From Helicobacteraceae bacterium (GTDB lineage: Bacteria; Campylobacterota; Campylobacteria; Campylobacterales; Sulfurimonadaceae): 56,411 nt of DNA. Below, in pieces: positions 18,008 to 27,840 of the stretch. Location: positions 1 to 56,411 of the forward strand of contig WGDB01000008.1 in assembly GCA_015493495.1 (NCBI GenBank). Direction: 5' to 3'. Position 1 is the stretch's first letter, and the number at the start of each line of letters is the position of its first letter. The notes below the pieces were generated by a model. The model worked only from the letters and a program-made list of their open reading frames with translations. It did no database searches and was not told the origin of the DNA. The position numbers and the translations under genes were made by a program.

Positions 18008-20410
18008 TTAACTTCTTTTCCACATAATTTTTATACGCATCGAGTTACCCACCACAAGCAGTGAGCTCACCGACATAGATATAGCCGCGATCAACGGGAT
18101 AATATAACCCGCCATAGCAAGTGGTATGGTCACTGCATTGTAAAGCAGTGAGATCCAGAGATTCTGCTTAACCAGTTTAAAGGTTGTTCGCCCTATTTTA
18201 AAGGCTTCTTCCAAAGATCGTAGCGAATCATTCATCAAAATAACATCACTCACATCGATAGCAATATCACTGCCACTTCCCATAGCGATCCCAATCTCAG
18301 CTTGAGCCAAGGCTAAGATATCATTAACACCGTCTCCTGCCATCACAACGCGATGACCCTCTGCTTGCATCTGAGAGATCATCTGGGCTTTCTCTTGAGG
18401 CACAAGTTCTGCATGGTAGTGCTCAATCCCAACAGTATCAGCTATTCGTTTAGCAACGCCTTCATGATCTCCGGTCAACATAACTACATTGATACCAGAG
18501 TGTTTCAAAGAAGCGATCACCGCTTGTGCCTCTTTTTTAGGAGCATCTGCCAACTCAAAATGGGCAACAAGTCTCTCTCCTACCGCAAAAAAGAAAAGTG
18601 TCTTGTCGCTGTTTATAGCAATATCAATGTTTTGTTCTTGCATCAACAGCGCATTACCACCACTTAGTACCTCACCTTTGTAACGCGCGACCATTCCTCG
18701 TGCAGAGAGTTGTTGAACCTCATCCAAGAGGGGAATGTTCATCTTCTCATCATAAAGATACTCAGCGACACCTAAAGAGACAGGATGTTTGGAACTGTTG
18801 AGCAAGGCGGCAAGTTGTGCCTTGTTAGCGTCAGTCGCCTCCTCATACCACCTCATGTCTACCACCTGAGGTCTTCCCTCAGTGATAGTACCTGTTTTGT
18901 CCAAGACCAGTGTGTCCACCTTGGCGATGGTCTCCAGATGTCCCGCCTCTTTAAAGAGAATCCCGCGTTTCGCACCCTGTCCCAGACCCACCATCGTTGC
19001 GACGGGTGTTGCCAGAGCCAAGGCGCAAGGACAGGCAATAACGATCACAGAGATCCCCACCATAAAAGCAGTCTCGAAGCTGTGTGGCCATAACCACCAA
19101 ACTATAAAGGTTACCAAGGCTAAAAGGAGTATCGCACTTGAAAAGTATTCTGAGAGACGGTTGGCTATCTGCTCAATACGCGGTTTTTTAGCCAGAGATC
19201 GCTCTAACATGGTCAAGATGTTGGAGAGCGTAGAGTGTTCGAAGTCTTTGGTCGCCTCATATTTGACAACAGCATCGATACTCGTCGTTCCACTCACGAC
19301 ATGTGCTCCAACCTCTTTATAGATCGGTTCACTCTCACCACTGAGACTTGACTCATCGAAGCTGCCGGAGCCTTCAAGAATAACCCCATCAATACCCGCT
19401 TTTTCTCCCGCCTTAAGAAGCAGTACATCCCCAACTATGATCTCTTTGACACTCACATTAGACTGTTCACCATCTTTAAGCAAGGTCACTTCATTAGGAA
19501 CATGTTTTGAGAGAACATCCAGAGTATCTGCCGCACTCTTTTTACTCAACACCTCTAAAAACTTACCCAAAAGAACAAAGGTGATGATCATCGCCACCGA
19601 ATCAAAATAAGCTTCTCCCTTTTCAAAGACCGTGATATAGATGGAGTAGAGATAGGTCAATGAAGCCCCCGTCGCTACCAAGATATCCATGTTCACTGTT
19701 TTGGTCTTCATACCATAGTAAGACCCTCTAAAAAAGACCCATCCACTATAAAAAAGGACCGGAGTCGAAAGCAGCCACTCTGCAACATTCAAGATGTTTT
19801 TAATATTCTGATCCATACCGGTGAAGAAACCGGCATACTGTGCGACAGCAATAGTCATGATATTCATCATGGCAAAAGCAGCCACCGCAATACGAAGATA
19901 GTAATCTTTACGCTCTTTATCTGCTTGTGCCTCTTGGATCTCTGGATCATAAGGAAAAGCGTTATAACCAATAGCACGGACCATATCGATGATAGCAGAG
20001 AGCTTCACTACCTCATCATCCCAGACGACACGGGCTTTGTTGTTGGTATGGTTGATAAAGACCTCTACCACCCCTTCCATCTTATGCAGGGCTTTTTCAT
20101 TGAGCCAGACACAGGCCGAACAGTGAATCCCTTCGATGATCAAAGAGACCTCCTGAAACCCTTCACTGTCAACACTCACGTAACGTTCATGAAAAGCGGG
20201 GGCATCAAAGTTGGAACTGTCTTCAAACTGCTCTGTCGGCGGAGCCAATTTCTCATCACCCAGTTTATTATAGAAAGTGTCAAGTCCCTCATCTTGAAGA
20301 AGGTGGTAGATCCCCTGACACCCTTTACAGCAGAAAAAAAGGTCTTCATCTTTGATCATTACCGATTCATCAAACTCTAAATGGCAGTGACTACATGCGA
20401 TCTTGGACAA
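18008..20410 (-). CDS. ccoI: Copper-translocating P-type ATPase for cbb3 oxidase assembly (FixI/CcoI family)
   Basis: An 800-residue inner-membrane P1B ATPase that exports copper, here most likely for cbb3 oxidase because ccoS follows. The N-terminus has a Cys-rich zinc-ribbon-like segment (Cys6, 9, 27, 28, 31), then a heavy-metal domain with Cys97-x-x-Cys100 (HCSAC). Later come SGESEP, the CPC ion motif in ACPCALALATP, the phosphorylation site DKTGTITEG and GDGVNDILAL. The N-terminal Cys cluster is typical of the FixI subgroup. The start is TTG 20410 with GGAAGG 7 nt upstream, overlapping the asparaginase gene by 20 bp. Confidence 0.94.
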   Translation of the reverse strand: MSKIACSHCHLEFDESVMIKDEDLFFCCKGCQGIYHLLQDEGLDTFYNKLGDEKLAPPTEQFEDSSNFDAPAFHERYVSVDSEGFQEVSLIIEGIHCSACVWLNEKALHKMEGVVEVFINHTNNKARVVWDDEVVKLSAIIDMVRAIGYNAFPYDPEIQEAQADKERKDYYLRIAVAAFAMMNIMTIAVAQYAGFFTGMDQNIKNILNVAEWLLSTPVLFYSGWVFFRGSYYGMKTKTVNMDILVATGASLTYLYSIYITVFEKGEAYFDSVAMIITFVLLGKFLEVLSKKSAADTLDVLSKHVPNEVTLLKDGEQSNVSVKEIIVGDVLLLKAGEKAGIDGVILEGSGSFDESSLSGESEPIYKEVGAHVVSGTTSIDAVVKYEATKDFEHSTLSNILTMLERSLAKKPRIEQIANRLSEYFSSAILLLALVTFIVWWLWPHSFETAFMVGISVIVIACPCALALATPVATMVGLGQGAKRGILFKEAGHLETIAKVDTLVLDKTGTITEGRPQVVDMRWYEEATDANKAQLAALLNSSKHPVSLGVAEYLYDEKMNIPLLDEVQQLSARGMVARYKGEVLSGGNALLMQEQNIDIAINSDKTLFFFAVGERLVAHFELADAPKKEAQAVIASLKHSGINVVMLTGDHEGVAKRIADTVGIEHYHAELVPQEKAQMISQMQAEGHRVVMAGDGVNDILALAQAEIGIAMGSGSDIAIDVSDVILMNDSLRSLEEAFKIGRTTFKLVKQNLWISLLYNAVTIPLAMAGYIIPLIAAISMSVSSLLVVGNSMRIKIMWKRS

Positions 20411-20885
20411 TTTGGAACCTTCCCTCTCTACGGTTTTTCACGATTTTGTTATGCGGCGCGATAATACCACTCATACAGATGTAAACACCATTGGCCGGTT
20501 GTGTTGCAGCAAAACCCAAGGCCATTCCCAGGTTGAGACTCGCCTCACCTTTATCTATAGAGTAAGGGACCATGGCACCAGTGATAACAATGACCCTCTC
20601 AGGTAGATAAGCAGCTAACTTCATCGCTGTCAGATGCATAGTGTCTGTACCATGAACAATGACAAAGATATCTTCATCATCTGCTTCCAAGATGGCGGTA
20701 AGCTGTTCACGGTCTTCATCATCGATCTCCATAGAGTCTTTATAGAGCATTCCTGCAATCTCAACCTCATAAGCGAAGCTTTTGACGATCTCTTCAATGG
20801 CCAGGTTGTCAAACGGAACCTCAAGTTCACCACTGATCGGGTCATAACGCTTGTTAAAGGTACCGCCTGTATTCATGATCTTCAT
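20391..20885 (-). CDS. Stand-alone asparaginase N-domain protein
   Basis: A 164-residue protein equal to only the N-terminal domain of L-asparaginase. It has the first catalytic Thr in NTGGTFN, the second motif HGTDTM and the following VITGAMVP, but no C-terminal domain and no signal peptide. The reading frame is intact, the start overlaps the gmhB stop (ATGA), and it overlaps ccoI, so it looks like a maintained gene and not a decayed one. Whether it deamidates asparagine alone, or as an oligomer, cannot be told. Full-length asparaginases are about 330 residues. Confidence 0.8.
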   Translation of the reverse strand: MKIMNTGGTFNKRYDPISGELEVPFDNLAIEEIVKSFAYEVEIAGMLYKDSMEIDDEDREQLTAILEADDEDIFVIVHGTDTMHLTAMKLAAYLPERVIVITGAMVPYSIDKGEASLNLGMALGFAATQPANGVYICMSGIIAPHNKIVKNRREGRFQIVQDRM

Positions 20886-21388
20886 AGTAACTCTTTGAGA
20901 TCTTTTATGATTTTGTTCGCTTCACTTTTGATCGCCTCTTTTGAAAAGAGGTAGCTCTCTCTTACTCCTGCGCGATGCGCGGCCAGGATATCGCGTTCAC
21001 TGTCTCCTACTAACAGAGAGTTTTTCATGTCGATATGATGTTCCTCTGCTGCTTTAAGTAGCATTCCCGGTTCGGGTTTACGACAACTGCAAGGACCCGA
21101 GATATCTGGATGATGTGGGCAGTGATAGACATCAGTAATATTGATCCCTTCTCTAGCAAAGACATCCACCATCCATCGCGTCAAGTCACTAAAGTCATCT
21201 TCACTGTAATACCCACGAGCGATCCCGGACTGGTTGGTCACTATGATAATAAGATAACCCTTGTCTTGATACTTGTGACAGAGTTCGAAGACCCCCTCTA
21301 TAAACTCAAAATCCTCGATTCTATACAGATAGTTCTTCTCCACATTGATGACCCCGTCTCGATCTAAAAAAAGTGCTGGTTTTTTCAC
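20882..21388 (-). CDS. gmhB: D-glycero-D-manno-heptose-1,7-bisphosphate 7-phosphatase
   Basis: HAD-family phosphatase (168 residues) removing the 7-phosphate between the kinase and adenylylation steps of HldE. The nucleophile motif is FLDRDGVIN (Asp9, Asp11). The zinc-binding loop shows CPHHPDISGPCSCRKP, diagnostic of GmhB and its relatives. GDSERDILAA supplies the later acidic motif. The start is GTG 21388 with GGAG 8 nt upstream, immediately after gmhA. A histidinol-phosphatase relative is possible, but the gmhA neighbour fixes the role. Confidence 0.93.
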   Translation of the reverse strand: MKKPALFLDRDGVINVEKNYLYRIEDFEFIEGVFELCHKYQDKGYLIIIVTNQSGIARGYYSEDDFSDLTRWMVDVFAREGINITDVYHCPHHPDISGPCSCRKPEPGMLLKAAEEHHIDMKNSLLVGDSERDILAAHRAGVRESYLFSKEAIKSEANKIIKDLKELL

Positions 21389-21391
21389 CTT

Positions 21392-21982
21392 CTACACTCC
21401 TACCCCATCACCAAACATCTCTTTTTCTATTGCATCACAGATCATATGTTCTATAAGAAGGTGAGACTCCTGGATACGTGGCGTAGCATCTGATGGCACG
21501 ATCAGCGTATGGTCTGCAACCTCCGCCATCTTACCACCATCACGGCCACTCAACGCCACGGTTGTTATCCCCTTCTCTTTGGCAGAAGCAAAGGCATTTA
21601 AAATATTTACAGAGTTTCCAGAGGTGGAGATACCAATGAAAAGGTCGCCTGTAACACCCATCCCCTCTAGTTGACGCGAAAAAACGTAGTCGTATCCGTA
21701 ATCATTGCCGATAGCTGTAAGATTAGAGGTATCAGTCGTCAAGGCCAAGGCAGGAAGAGAAGGTCTGTCAAAGCCGTAACGTCCAACCAACTCTGCTGCA
21801 AAGTGCTGGGCGTCTGCTGCAGAACCACCGTTACCTGCGATCAAGATCTTGTTACCCGCTTTATAGACCGCTACTGATGCTTTAATGACACTGGCGATCT
21901 TCTCTAAAAAGGCAGTGTCATTTAAGATTTTCTCTTTGGTCTGCGCAGAAGCAGCCACTTCACTTTTAATATACTCTAGCAT
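21392..21982 (-). CDS. gmhA: Phosphoheptose isomerase
   Basis: Converts sedoheptulose-7-phosphate to D-glycero-D-manno-heptose-7-phosphate, the first committed step of ADP-heptose synthesis. The 196-residue SIS-domain protein has [20 protein letters not shown], the signature of GmhA, plus [21 protein letters not shown] precedes ATG, and the gene lies 2 nt after pgi. It sits with gmhB downstream, while hldE and hldD are 4 kb away beyond cytochrome c. Confidence 0.95.
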   Translation of the reverse strand: MLEYIKSEVAASAQTKEKILNDTAFLEKIASVIKASVAVYKAGNKILIAGNGGSAADAQHFAAELVGRYGFDRPSLPALALTTDTSNLTAIGNDYGYDYVFSRQLEGMGVTGDLFIGISTSGNSVNILNAFASAKEKGITTVALSGRDGGKMAEVADHTLIVPSDATPRIQESHLLIEHMICDAIEKEMFGDGVGV

Positions 21983-21984
21983 CG

Positions 21985-23187
21985 TTACCCTTTCAACTTC
22001 TCTTTTAAGATCACTTTACCCATCTCAACACCGGGTTGGTCATAAGCGTTAATATCCAACATATTAGCTACCAAAGCAGTCAACAACTCATAATAAAGTA
22101 TAAGCTGACCAATCTCTGAAGCATTCACACTCTCTATTTCTATGATATCAAGAGGGATATCATCGAGTGCATCCAAGGCTTCCACCATAGAGTCTGCCTG
22201 CATATTGATCAGTTCTGAAAAACTGTAGCCATTGATAATGTCCATTGACTCCATGTTCTCAAATGAACTCTCTGGGATCTTCATCGGGTTGTCAAACTCT
22301 TTGATCTTGATGACAGTAACAGACTTGTCACGTTTACCATCAACAATAAGCTGTAAAAATGAGTGCTGATCTGTCGGCCCGATGAGACCAACAGGCGTCA
22401 GCCCTACATGCAGTTCAGAGTGACGCTGCTTTTTACCCAGACTTTCTCCCCACAACTGGACATACCAGGCGTTAAATTCTCTAAAGACCTCAGAGTAGGA
22501 AAAAAGGCAGTTAATATTGTAAGTGTTGGCATGCTGTGCATAGTAGGTCGCTTTTTGCATCAAAGAGTGGCAATACCCCTGCTCATTAAAAAAAGCGTCA
22601 CGTACTTTTTGAGCGCCCTCAAGTAAAAGTTTTATATCCACTCCGACCAAGGCTAAAGGGATAAGACCGGCACTGCTTAAAACTGAAAAACGACCACCTA
22701 CATCATTAGGAATACTAAAATGTGATATTCCTCTTGAATGCGCGAACTGCTCTAACATCGAGCCCGAGTCTGTTATGATCACACTGTTTTCACTATTGAG
22801 CTTGATCTCATTATCGATATATTTGGCAACTGCCACAGTCTCGATGGTCCCACCTGACTTACTAATAAGACAGTAATAGGCATCTTGCATATCAAAACTG
22901 TTAAGTTTACTACCAAGGACAAGAGGGTCCGTAGTATCCAAGATGTGTAACTTCTTCTCAAAAGAGCGTACCAAATCTAAAAAACGGTAGACAGCAGAGG
23001 CCCCTAAAGCACTTCCGCCTATACCAATGATCACAATATTTTTTTGCTTGACGGAAGCCGCAAGTTCTAAAAAAGGCGTTATGTCTTGATCACACAGATC
23101 ATAGAACCCTATATATTCACGTTCACGGACAATGGCATCAGAGAGTTGCTCATTTACATGGGGAGAAAACTCAAAAGTGTTGGTCAT
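21985..23187 (-). CDS. pgi: Glucose-6-phosphate isomerase
   Basis: Interconverts glucose- and fructose-6-phosphate. The 400-residue protein is the short form expected in Campylobacterota. It has [16 protein letters not shown], the sugar-phosphate [11 protein letters not shown] loop, and the PGVEMGK signature near the C-terminus. It heads the pgi-gmhA-gmhB-asparaginase-ccoI-ccoS string, linking sugar phosphate supply to heptose synthesis. AGAAAAG precedes ATG. Confidence 0.94.
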   Translation of the reverse strand: MTNTFEFSPHVNEQLSDAIVREREYIGFYDLCDQDITPFLELAASVKQKNIVIIGIGGSALGASAVYRFLDLVRSFEKKLHILDTTDPLVLGSKLNSFDMQDAYYCLISKSGGTIETVAVAKYIDNEIKLNSENSVIITDSGSMLEQFAHSRGISHFSIPNDVGGRFSVLSSAGLIPLALVGVDIKLLLEGAQKVRDAFFNEQGYCHSLMQKATYYAQHANTYNINCLFSYSEVFREFNAWYVQLWGESLGKKQRHSELHVGLTPVGLIGPTDQHSFLQLIVDGKRDKSVTVIKIKEFDNPMKIPESSFENMESMDIINGYSFSELINMQADSMVEALDALDDIPLDIIEIESVNASEIGQLILYYELLTALVANMLDINAYDQPGVEMGKVILKEKLKG

Positions 23188-23290
23188 CTTTTCTGCTTTG
23201 TATTAAAGTCCTATATTTTAACAAAGATCGACTAAATACCCTATGGAACAGTTAAATATCATGAAATGTATACCAAATAGCACCCGAAAC

Positions 23291-23318
23291 TTGACAAGTA
23301 CTCTTAAGTTGTTATAAA
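23291..23318 (+). promoter_or_regulatory. Sigma-70 promoter of rho
   Basis: TTGACA (23291-23296), a 16-bp spacer and TATAAA (23313-23318), about 80 nt before the rho ATG. A full -35 consensus is unusual in this window. Confidence 0.65.
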
Positions 23319-23400
23319 ATACCTTCAAAGACAAATCTAAAAACTTCTTCAACTTTCCTCACATCTTCGTGGAAAATTTCCGAATCACACAAGGTAATTC

Positions 23401-24723
23401 ATGAGCGACACTCGTCAGCAAAAAAACAATAAATCTTCGCGAACACATGTTCCAGTTAAGGGTCATACTATTGAAGACCTTCGTACCAAACCTCTCGACA
23501 CACTTGTCAAACTTGCTACAGAACTTGGTGTTGAACATCCCAATGAGCTTAAACGTCAAGACCTTACTTTTGAGATCTTAAAGGCACAGACCTCTCAAGG
23601 CGGTTTTATCCTCTTTACCGGTATTTTGGAGACCATGCAAGATGGTTACGGTTTTTTACGTTCTATCGACACCAAGCAGTTCAGCGACTCGCTGAACGAT
23701 GCCTATGTCTCAAGCACTCAGATCAAAAAGTTTGCACTGCGTAATGGTGATGTCGTCACTGGTCAGGTACGTCCTCCAAAAGATCAAGAGCGTTATTATG
23801 CTCTGCTTAAGGTCGAAGCGATCAACTACCTGCCACCTGCAGAGAGTAAAAAACGTCCTCTCTTTGAGAACCTGACACCACTGTATGCCTCAGAACAACT
23901 CAAATTAGAGTATAAACCGGAGAACCTGACAGGCCGTATGATGGACCTTTTTGCCCCTATTGGTAAAGGACAACGTGGTCTCATCGTCGCCTCTCCGCGT
24001 TCTGGTAAAACAGAACTTATGAAAGAGATCGCACACGGTATTACTTACAACCACCCTGAAGCAGAGCTAATGGTACTACTCGTGGATGAGCGTCCGGAAG
24101 AGGTCACGGACATGGAGCGTTCTGTCAAAGGTGAGGTCTACTCTTCTACTTTTGATATGCCTGCTAAAAACCACGTTAAAGTGGCTGAGATGGTGATCGA
24201 GCGTGCCAAGCGTCGTGTTGAGATCGGTAAAGATGTTGTGATCTTACTAGACTCTATCACCCGTCTTGCACGTGCATACAACACGGTAACACCATCAAGC
24301 GGAAAAGTCCTTTCCGGTGGTGTCGATGCCAATGCACTGCACAAACCAAAACGTTTCTTTGGTGCGGCCCGTAACATCGAAAATGGCGGTTCTCTTACCA
24401 TCATCGCTACTGCACTTGTAGAGACCGGTAGTAAGATGGACGAAGTTATTTTCGAGGAGTTCAAAGGAACCGGTAACTCAGAAATCGTACTTAGCCGTAA
24501 AATCGCTGAACGCCGTATTTTCCCTGCTATTGACCTTCTTAAGTCAGGTACACGTAAAGAGGAGCTGTTGATCGGACCAGATGTCCTTCAAAAAGTCTTT
24601 ATCTTGCGTTCTATGTTACACAAACAAGAAGATGAGATCGAGGCCTTGAAATTCCTCTACACCAAGATGAAGAAGATGCCTACCAACGAAGAGTTCCTTA
24701 ACATGATGAACGAAGCGAAGTAG
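23401..24723 (+). CDS. rho: Transcription termination factor Rho
   Basis: Hexameric RNA-dependent ATPase that ends transcription. The 440-residue protein has an N-terminal Rho-N segment ([17 protein letters not shown]), an RNA-binding cold-shock-like domain ([15 protein letters not shown]), Walker A with Lys203 in SPRSGKTEL, Walker [17 protein letters not shown], and the C-terminal ring-closing region. AAGGTAA precedes ATG. It is followed 4 nt later by murI. The N-terminus before Rho-N is short and basic, with no large insertion. Confidence 0.97.
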   Translation: MSDTRQQKNNKSSRTHVPVKGHTIEDLRTKPLDTLVKLATELGVEHPNELKRQDLTFEILKAQTSQGGFILFTGILETMQDGYGFLRSIDTKQFSDSLNDAYVSSTQIKKFALRNGDVVTGQVRPPKDQERYYALLKVEAINYLPPAESKKRPLFENLTPLYASEQLKLEYKPENLTGRMMDLFAPIGKGQRGLIVASPRSGKTELMKEIAHGITYNHPEAELMVLLVDERPEEVTDMERSVKGEVYSSTFDMPAKNHVKVAEMVIERAKRRVEIGKDVVILLDSITRLARAYNTVTPSSGKVLSGGVDANALHKPKRFFGAARNIENGGSLTIIATALVETGSKMDEVIFEEFKGTGNSEIVLSRKIAERRIFPAIDLLKSGTRKEELLIGPDVLQKVFILRSMLHKQEDEIEALKFLYTKMKKMPTNEEFLNMMNEAK

Positions 24724-24727
24724 TCTC

Positions 24728-25483
24728 TTGAAAGTCGGTGTTTTTGACAGTGGGATCGGTGGTCTAACTGTCGTTAAGTCCCTTTTGAAGCACCAACTTT
24801 TTGAAGAGATCATCTACTTTGGTGACACTGCCCGTGTACCATATGGGGTCAAAGACAAAAATACTATTGTGCGTTACTCCCTTGAGGCCTTGGAGTTTTT
24901 TAAAAACTTTGAGATCGACCTTTTAATTACTGCCTGTAATACCGTCAGTGCCTACGCTTTGGAAGAGATGCGGGCACAGGCACCTTTTGATGTGATCGGT
25001 GTGGTTGAACCCGGTATCATCGCCACTGAAAATGCGCTGAGCGACAACAGTGCACAGGTACTTGTTCTAGGTACCAATGCAACCATAAATTCCAAAGCTT
25101 ACGAGACACTCCTCCAAAATCATGGATTTATGAACACCACCTCAAAAGCGACAGGCCTTTTTGTCCCTATAATCGAAGAGGGGCTGTTTGAAGGAGAGAT
25201 CTTAGAGAGTACTTTAGAACACTATTTTAAAGCGCTTCCCTGTCCAGACGGTGTCATCTTGGGATGTACCCATTTTCCACTGATCGCTGATGCTATTAGT
25301 GGGTATTTTGACCATAAAGTGACACTGATCCACTCAGGCGAGGCTATTGTAGAGTACTTGGAGTCTCACTACAAGTTTGATAAAAAATATCCTAACCCCG
25401 AGATCAAGTTTTTTGCTTCTGAAAATCCTGAGGCACTGCGTCAAACTGCACAACGCTGGTTAAACCTCCCTAACAAACCATAG
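24728..25483 (+). CDS. murI: Glutamate racemase
   Basis: Makes D-glutamate for peptidoglycan. The 251-residue protein has both catalytic cysteines, Cys70 in ITACNTVSA and Cys180 in LGCTHFPL, and the N-terminal FDSGIGGLTV with Asp7. The start is TTG 24728, 4 nt after the rho stop, with only a weak GAAGTAG ribosome site inside the rho end, so translation is probably coupled to rho. Confidence 0.95.
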   Translation: MKVGVFDSGIGGLTVVKSLLKHQLFEEIIYFGDTARVPYGVKDKNTIVRYSLEALEFFKNFEIDLLITACNTVSAYALEEMRAQAPFDVIGVVEPGIIATENALSDNSAQVLVLGTNATINSKAYETLLQNHGFMNTTSKATGLFVPIIEEGLFEGEILESTLEHYFKALPCPDGVILGCTHFPLIADAISGYFDHKVTLIHSGEAIVEYLESHYKFDKKYPNPEIKFFASENPEALRQTAQRWLNLPNKP

Positions 25484-25552
25484 AGACCTTCCAAAACCTT
25501 ACTGTCATATTTTCCTCATCAAAAGCCTAGCTATGATAAAATCTATCTCTTA

Positions 25553-25565
25553 GACCACTGTGGTC
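25553..25565. promoter_or_regulatory. Perfect 13-bp palindrome in the dnaX leader
   Basis: GACCAC-T-GTGGTC, lying 16-28 nt downstream of a TATGATAAAAT -10-like region and 26 nt before the dnaX start. Its position fits an operator or a small leader hairpin; no regulator can be named. Confidence 0.4.
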
Positions 25566-25590
25566 ATAGCTTAGTACAAAAGGCAACAAT

Positions 25591-27423
25591 GTGAACGAGA
25601 GCTCAGAAGTTTTAGCACGAAAATATCGTCCCGATAATTTTAACGAACTCATCGGTCAAGAGACCATTTCCCAAACACTGTCACTGGCATTGGACTCTAA
25701 CCGACTCTCTCACGCTTATCTTTTTTCAGGGTTGAGAGGCTCTGGAAAGACTTCTACCGCCCGTATATTTGCCAAGGCACTCATCTGTGACAATGGCCCT
25801 ACCTCTAACCCTTGCGGTGTCTGTGAGCATTGTGTCATGGCAAAAGAGGGACGCCATATGGACATCATCGAGATGGATGCTGCCTCTAGCCGTAAAATCG
25901 ACGATATCCGCGATCTTATCGAGCATACCAAGTACAAACCTGCTGCAGGAAAGTTTAAGATCTTCATCATCGATGAAGTCCATATGTTGACCAAAGAAGC
26001 CTTTAATGCCCTGCTCAAAACCCTCGAAGAGCCTCCTGAGTTTGTCAAGTTCATCTTGGCCACTACCGATCCACTCAAACTGCCAGCGACCATACTCAGT
26101 CGTACCCAGCACTTTCGTTTTAAACGTATCTCCAACATCAATGTCGTACATCACCTGCAGCACATCTTACAGCTAGAGGACATCAGCTATGAAGACGCCG
26201 CACTTGACATCTTGGCTCGTAGCGGTTCTGGCAGTCTGCGTGATACCTTGACCCTGCTTGATCAGGCTATTATCTACTCTAAAAACCATGTTGATGTCCA
26301 AACCGTCACGGACATGCTTGGACTCGTTGATCCTGAGTTTCTAGAGACTATTTTCACTACGATCTTCAATGGCGATCGTGACGGTATTATCCAGCATCTT
26401 AAGTCTCTTGAGGACTACGAAGCAGAAATGGTCGTAGATGAGCTCATTGCCTTTTTACAAGAGCGGCTATATGAACAAGATGGGCGCTACTCCATCTTAT
26501 TGATCGAACGCTTTTTTAGGATCCTCTCTGATGCCAAGTCTCTGTTTGGTATTAACGCCGATGGCGCTTTTGTTTTGAGTATGATATTTTTCAAAATGTT
26601 AGAGGCACTCAAGGTCAAAGAGATCGACCAGATGATCGAGTCACTTGAAGTACAGATCAGCAGTGGTGCCCCCATACCAACTGCGCCGAAGGCTCCTGTT
26701 GTAGCACCCAAAGAGACCCCAGCAGTTCAAACAGCACCTGTTCAAAATGACCCCGTTACACCTCAGCAGAGCATTCCAGAGTCACAACCTACACCTCCTG
26801 CTGCGGATATCGCACCTGCACAAGTGACAGTAGAGGTACCTGCAGAAGCCGTACCTGCAATACCAGAACCTACTATTGAGCCAATTATCACCGATGCTAA
26901 AGAGCGGGCTATGTTTGAGACCCTCATAAACAAAATAGATGATAGAAGTCTTGATCTGGGTAACTGCTTCAGAGCGCAGATCTCATTTGTCTCCTACCAG
27001 GGTAATCTCTTGACATGGGAAAGTTGTGCGGATGAAGCTTGTAAAAAACAGCTTAAACACGGGTACAGTGTCATCAAGCAGTTTGTGCGAGAGATCTTCG
27101 GCTTTGAGACCCAAATCAAAGCACAAAAATGCTCCAAGGAACGTCCCCAACCCGTAGAATCCCCTAAAAGAGAGCAACAAAAAGCGGTCATAGAAAACAC
27201 CAATCCAACACTTCGTCCTCAGGAGCAGGCACACGCAGCACCGCAGGCTTCTTCTATGACAGAAGAGTCAGAAGTGGGTACAGGTTCTTGTGTAACAAGT
27301 TGTAGTGAAAGTGATCAGTCTACTAAAGAGTTTGACGGACAGGCTATTTTAGAAGAGCCTATGATCATCAAGGCTACTGAACTTTTTGAAGCCACTAAAA
27401 TAACTATCCAAAATAAAGTCTAG
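25591..27423 (+). CDS. dnaX: DNA polymerase III subunit tau/gamma
   Basis: AAA+ subunit of the sliding-clamp loader. The 610-residue protein has Walker A GLRGSGKTSTAR (Lys53), a zinc module with Cys66, 75, 78 and 81, Walker B IIDEVHM, and LSRTQHFRF at the sensor/arginine-finger region. From about residue 355 comes a Pro/Ala-rich linker of about 80 residues, then a tau-like C-terminal region with NCFRAQISFVSYQGNLLTWE. The start is GTG 25591 behind AAAAGGCAAC. I saw no clear slippery site for making a shorter gamma form. Confidence 0.95.
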   Translation: MNESSEVLARKYRPDNFNELIGQETISQTLSLALDSNRLSHAYLFSGLRGSGKTSTARIFAKALICDNGPTSNPCGVCEHCVMAKEGRHMDIIEMDAASSRKIDDIRDLIEHTKYKPAAGKFKIFIIDEVHMLTKEAFNALLKTLEEPPEFVKFILATTDPLKLPATILSRTQHFRFKRISNINVVHHLQHILQLEDISYEDAALDILARSGSGSLRDTLTLLDQAIIYSKNHVDVQTVTDMLGLVDPEFLETIFTTIFNGDRDGIIQHLKSLEDYEAEMVVDELIAFLQERLYEQDGRYSILLIERFFRILSDAKSLFGINADGAFVLSMIFFKMLEALKVKEIDQMIESLEVQISSGAPIPTAPKAPVVAPKETPAVQTAPVQNDPVTPQQSIPESQPTPPAADIAPAQVTVEVPAEAVPAIPEPTIEPIITDAKERAMFETLINKIDDRSLDLGNCFRAQISFVSYQGNLLTWESCADEACKKQLKHGYSVIKQFVREIFGFETQIKAQKCSKERPQPVESPKREQQKAVIENTNPTLRPQEQAHAAPQASSMTEESEVGTGSCVTSCSESDQSTKEFDGQAILEEPMIIKATELFEATKITIQNKV

Positions 27424-27734
27424 TGAAAGATCTCAACCACTCATTTTTTCATGAACGTCTTCTCTCTTTTGAAGATGGTGCCTATGATGTTTTGTATGAC
27501 AACAAACGTTATCTTTTTCGAAAAGAGAGCCACCTTGATGGTAAGCTGATCAAAGTCTACGCAGAAGAGTTGGGCAACACAAACTTCATCAGTCTCAACT
27601 ACTATCCACAGACGGCTAACGGACTTTTAAAACCTTGCGAGATGCCTGATGAAAAGGTCATCGACTTTGTTTTGAGATGCCACCTCATTTATAGTAATAG
27701 CAAAAACATAGTTTGCAGTGCTACTTTCAAATAA
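27423..27734 (+). CDS. Unknown small soluble protein
   Basis: A 103-residue protein with no recognised domain. It is charged and probably beta-rich, with YDVLYDNKRYLFRKESH and NFISLNYYPQTANGLLKPCEMP; two cysteines lie near the C-terminal half (KPCEMP and LRCHL). There is no signal peptide or membrane span. The GTG start overlaps the dnaX stop (TAGTG), so it is translated with dnaX. The close coupling suggests a real gene; a link to replication is only positional. Confidence 0.65.
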   Translation: MKDLNHSFFHERLLSFEDGAYDVLYDNKRYLFRKESHLDGKLIKVYAEELGNTNFISLNYYPQTANGLLKPCEMPDEKVIDFVLRCHLIYSNSKNIVCSATFK

Positions 27735-27802
27735 AAATCATAATTACACAAGTATATTTTTATATTTGGGTGCTATTTTAGCAACCATTTTTCTGAACTT
27801 GC

Positions 27803-27834
27803 TATAATTCTTTAATCATAAACTTTTAAAGGAA
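27803..27834 (+). promoter_or_regulatory. Promoter and ribosome site for the gene at 27841
   Basis: TATAAT at 27803-27808, then a short leader with AAAGGA 7 nt before ATG 27841. The ribosome site decides the start, since an in-frame TTG at 27835 lies too close to it. Confidence 0.65.
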
Positions 27835-27840
27835 TTGGCA

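Noticed and set aside
25591-27423. Programmed frameshift giving a short gamma form of DnaX
   Set aside because: No A6G-type slippery run followed by a near stop in the -1 frame and a stem was seen.
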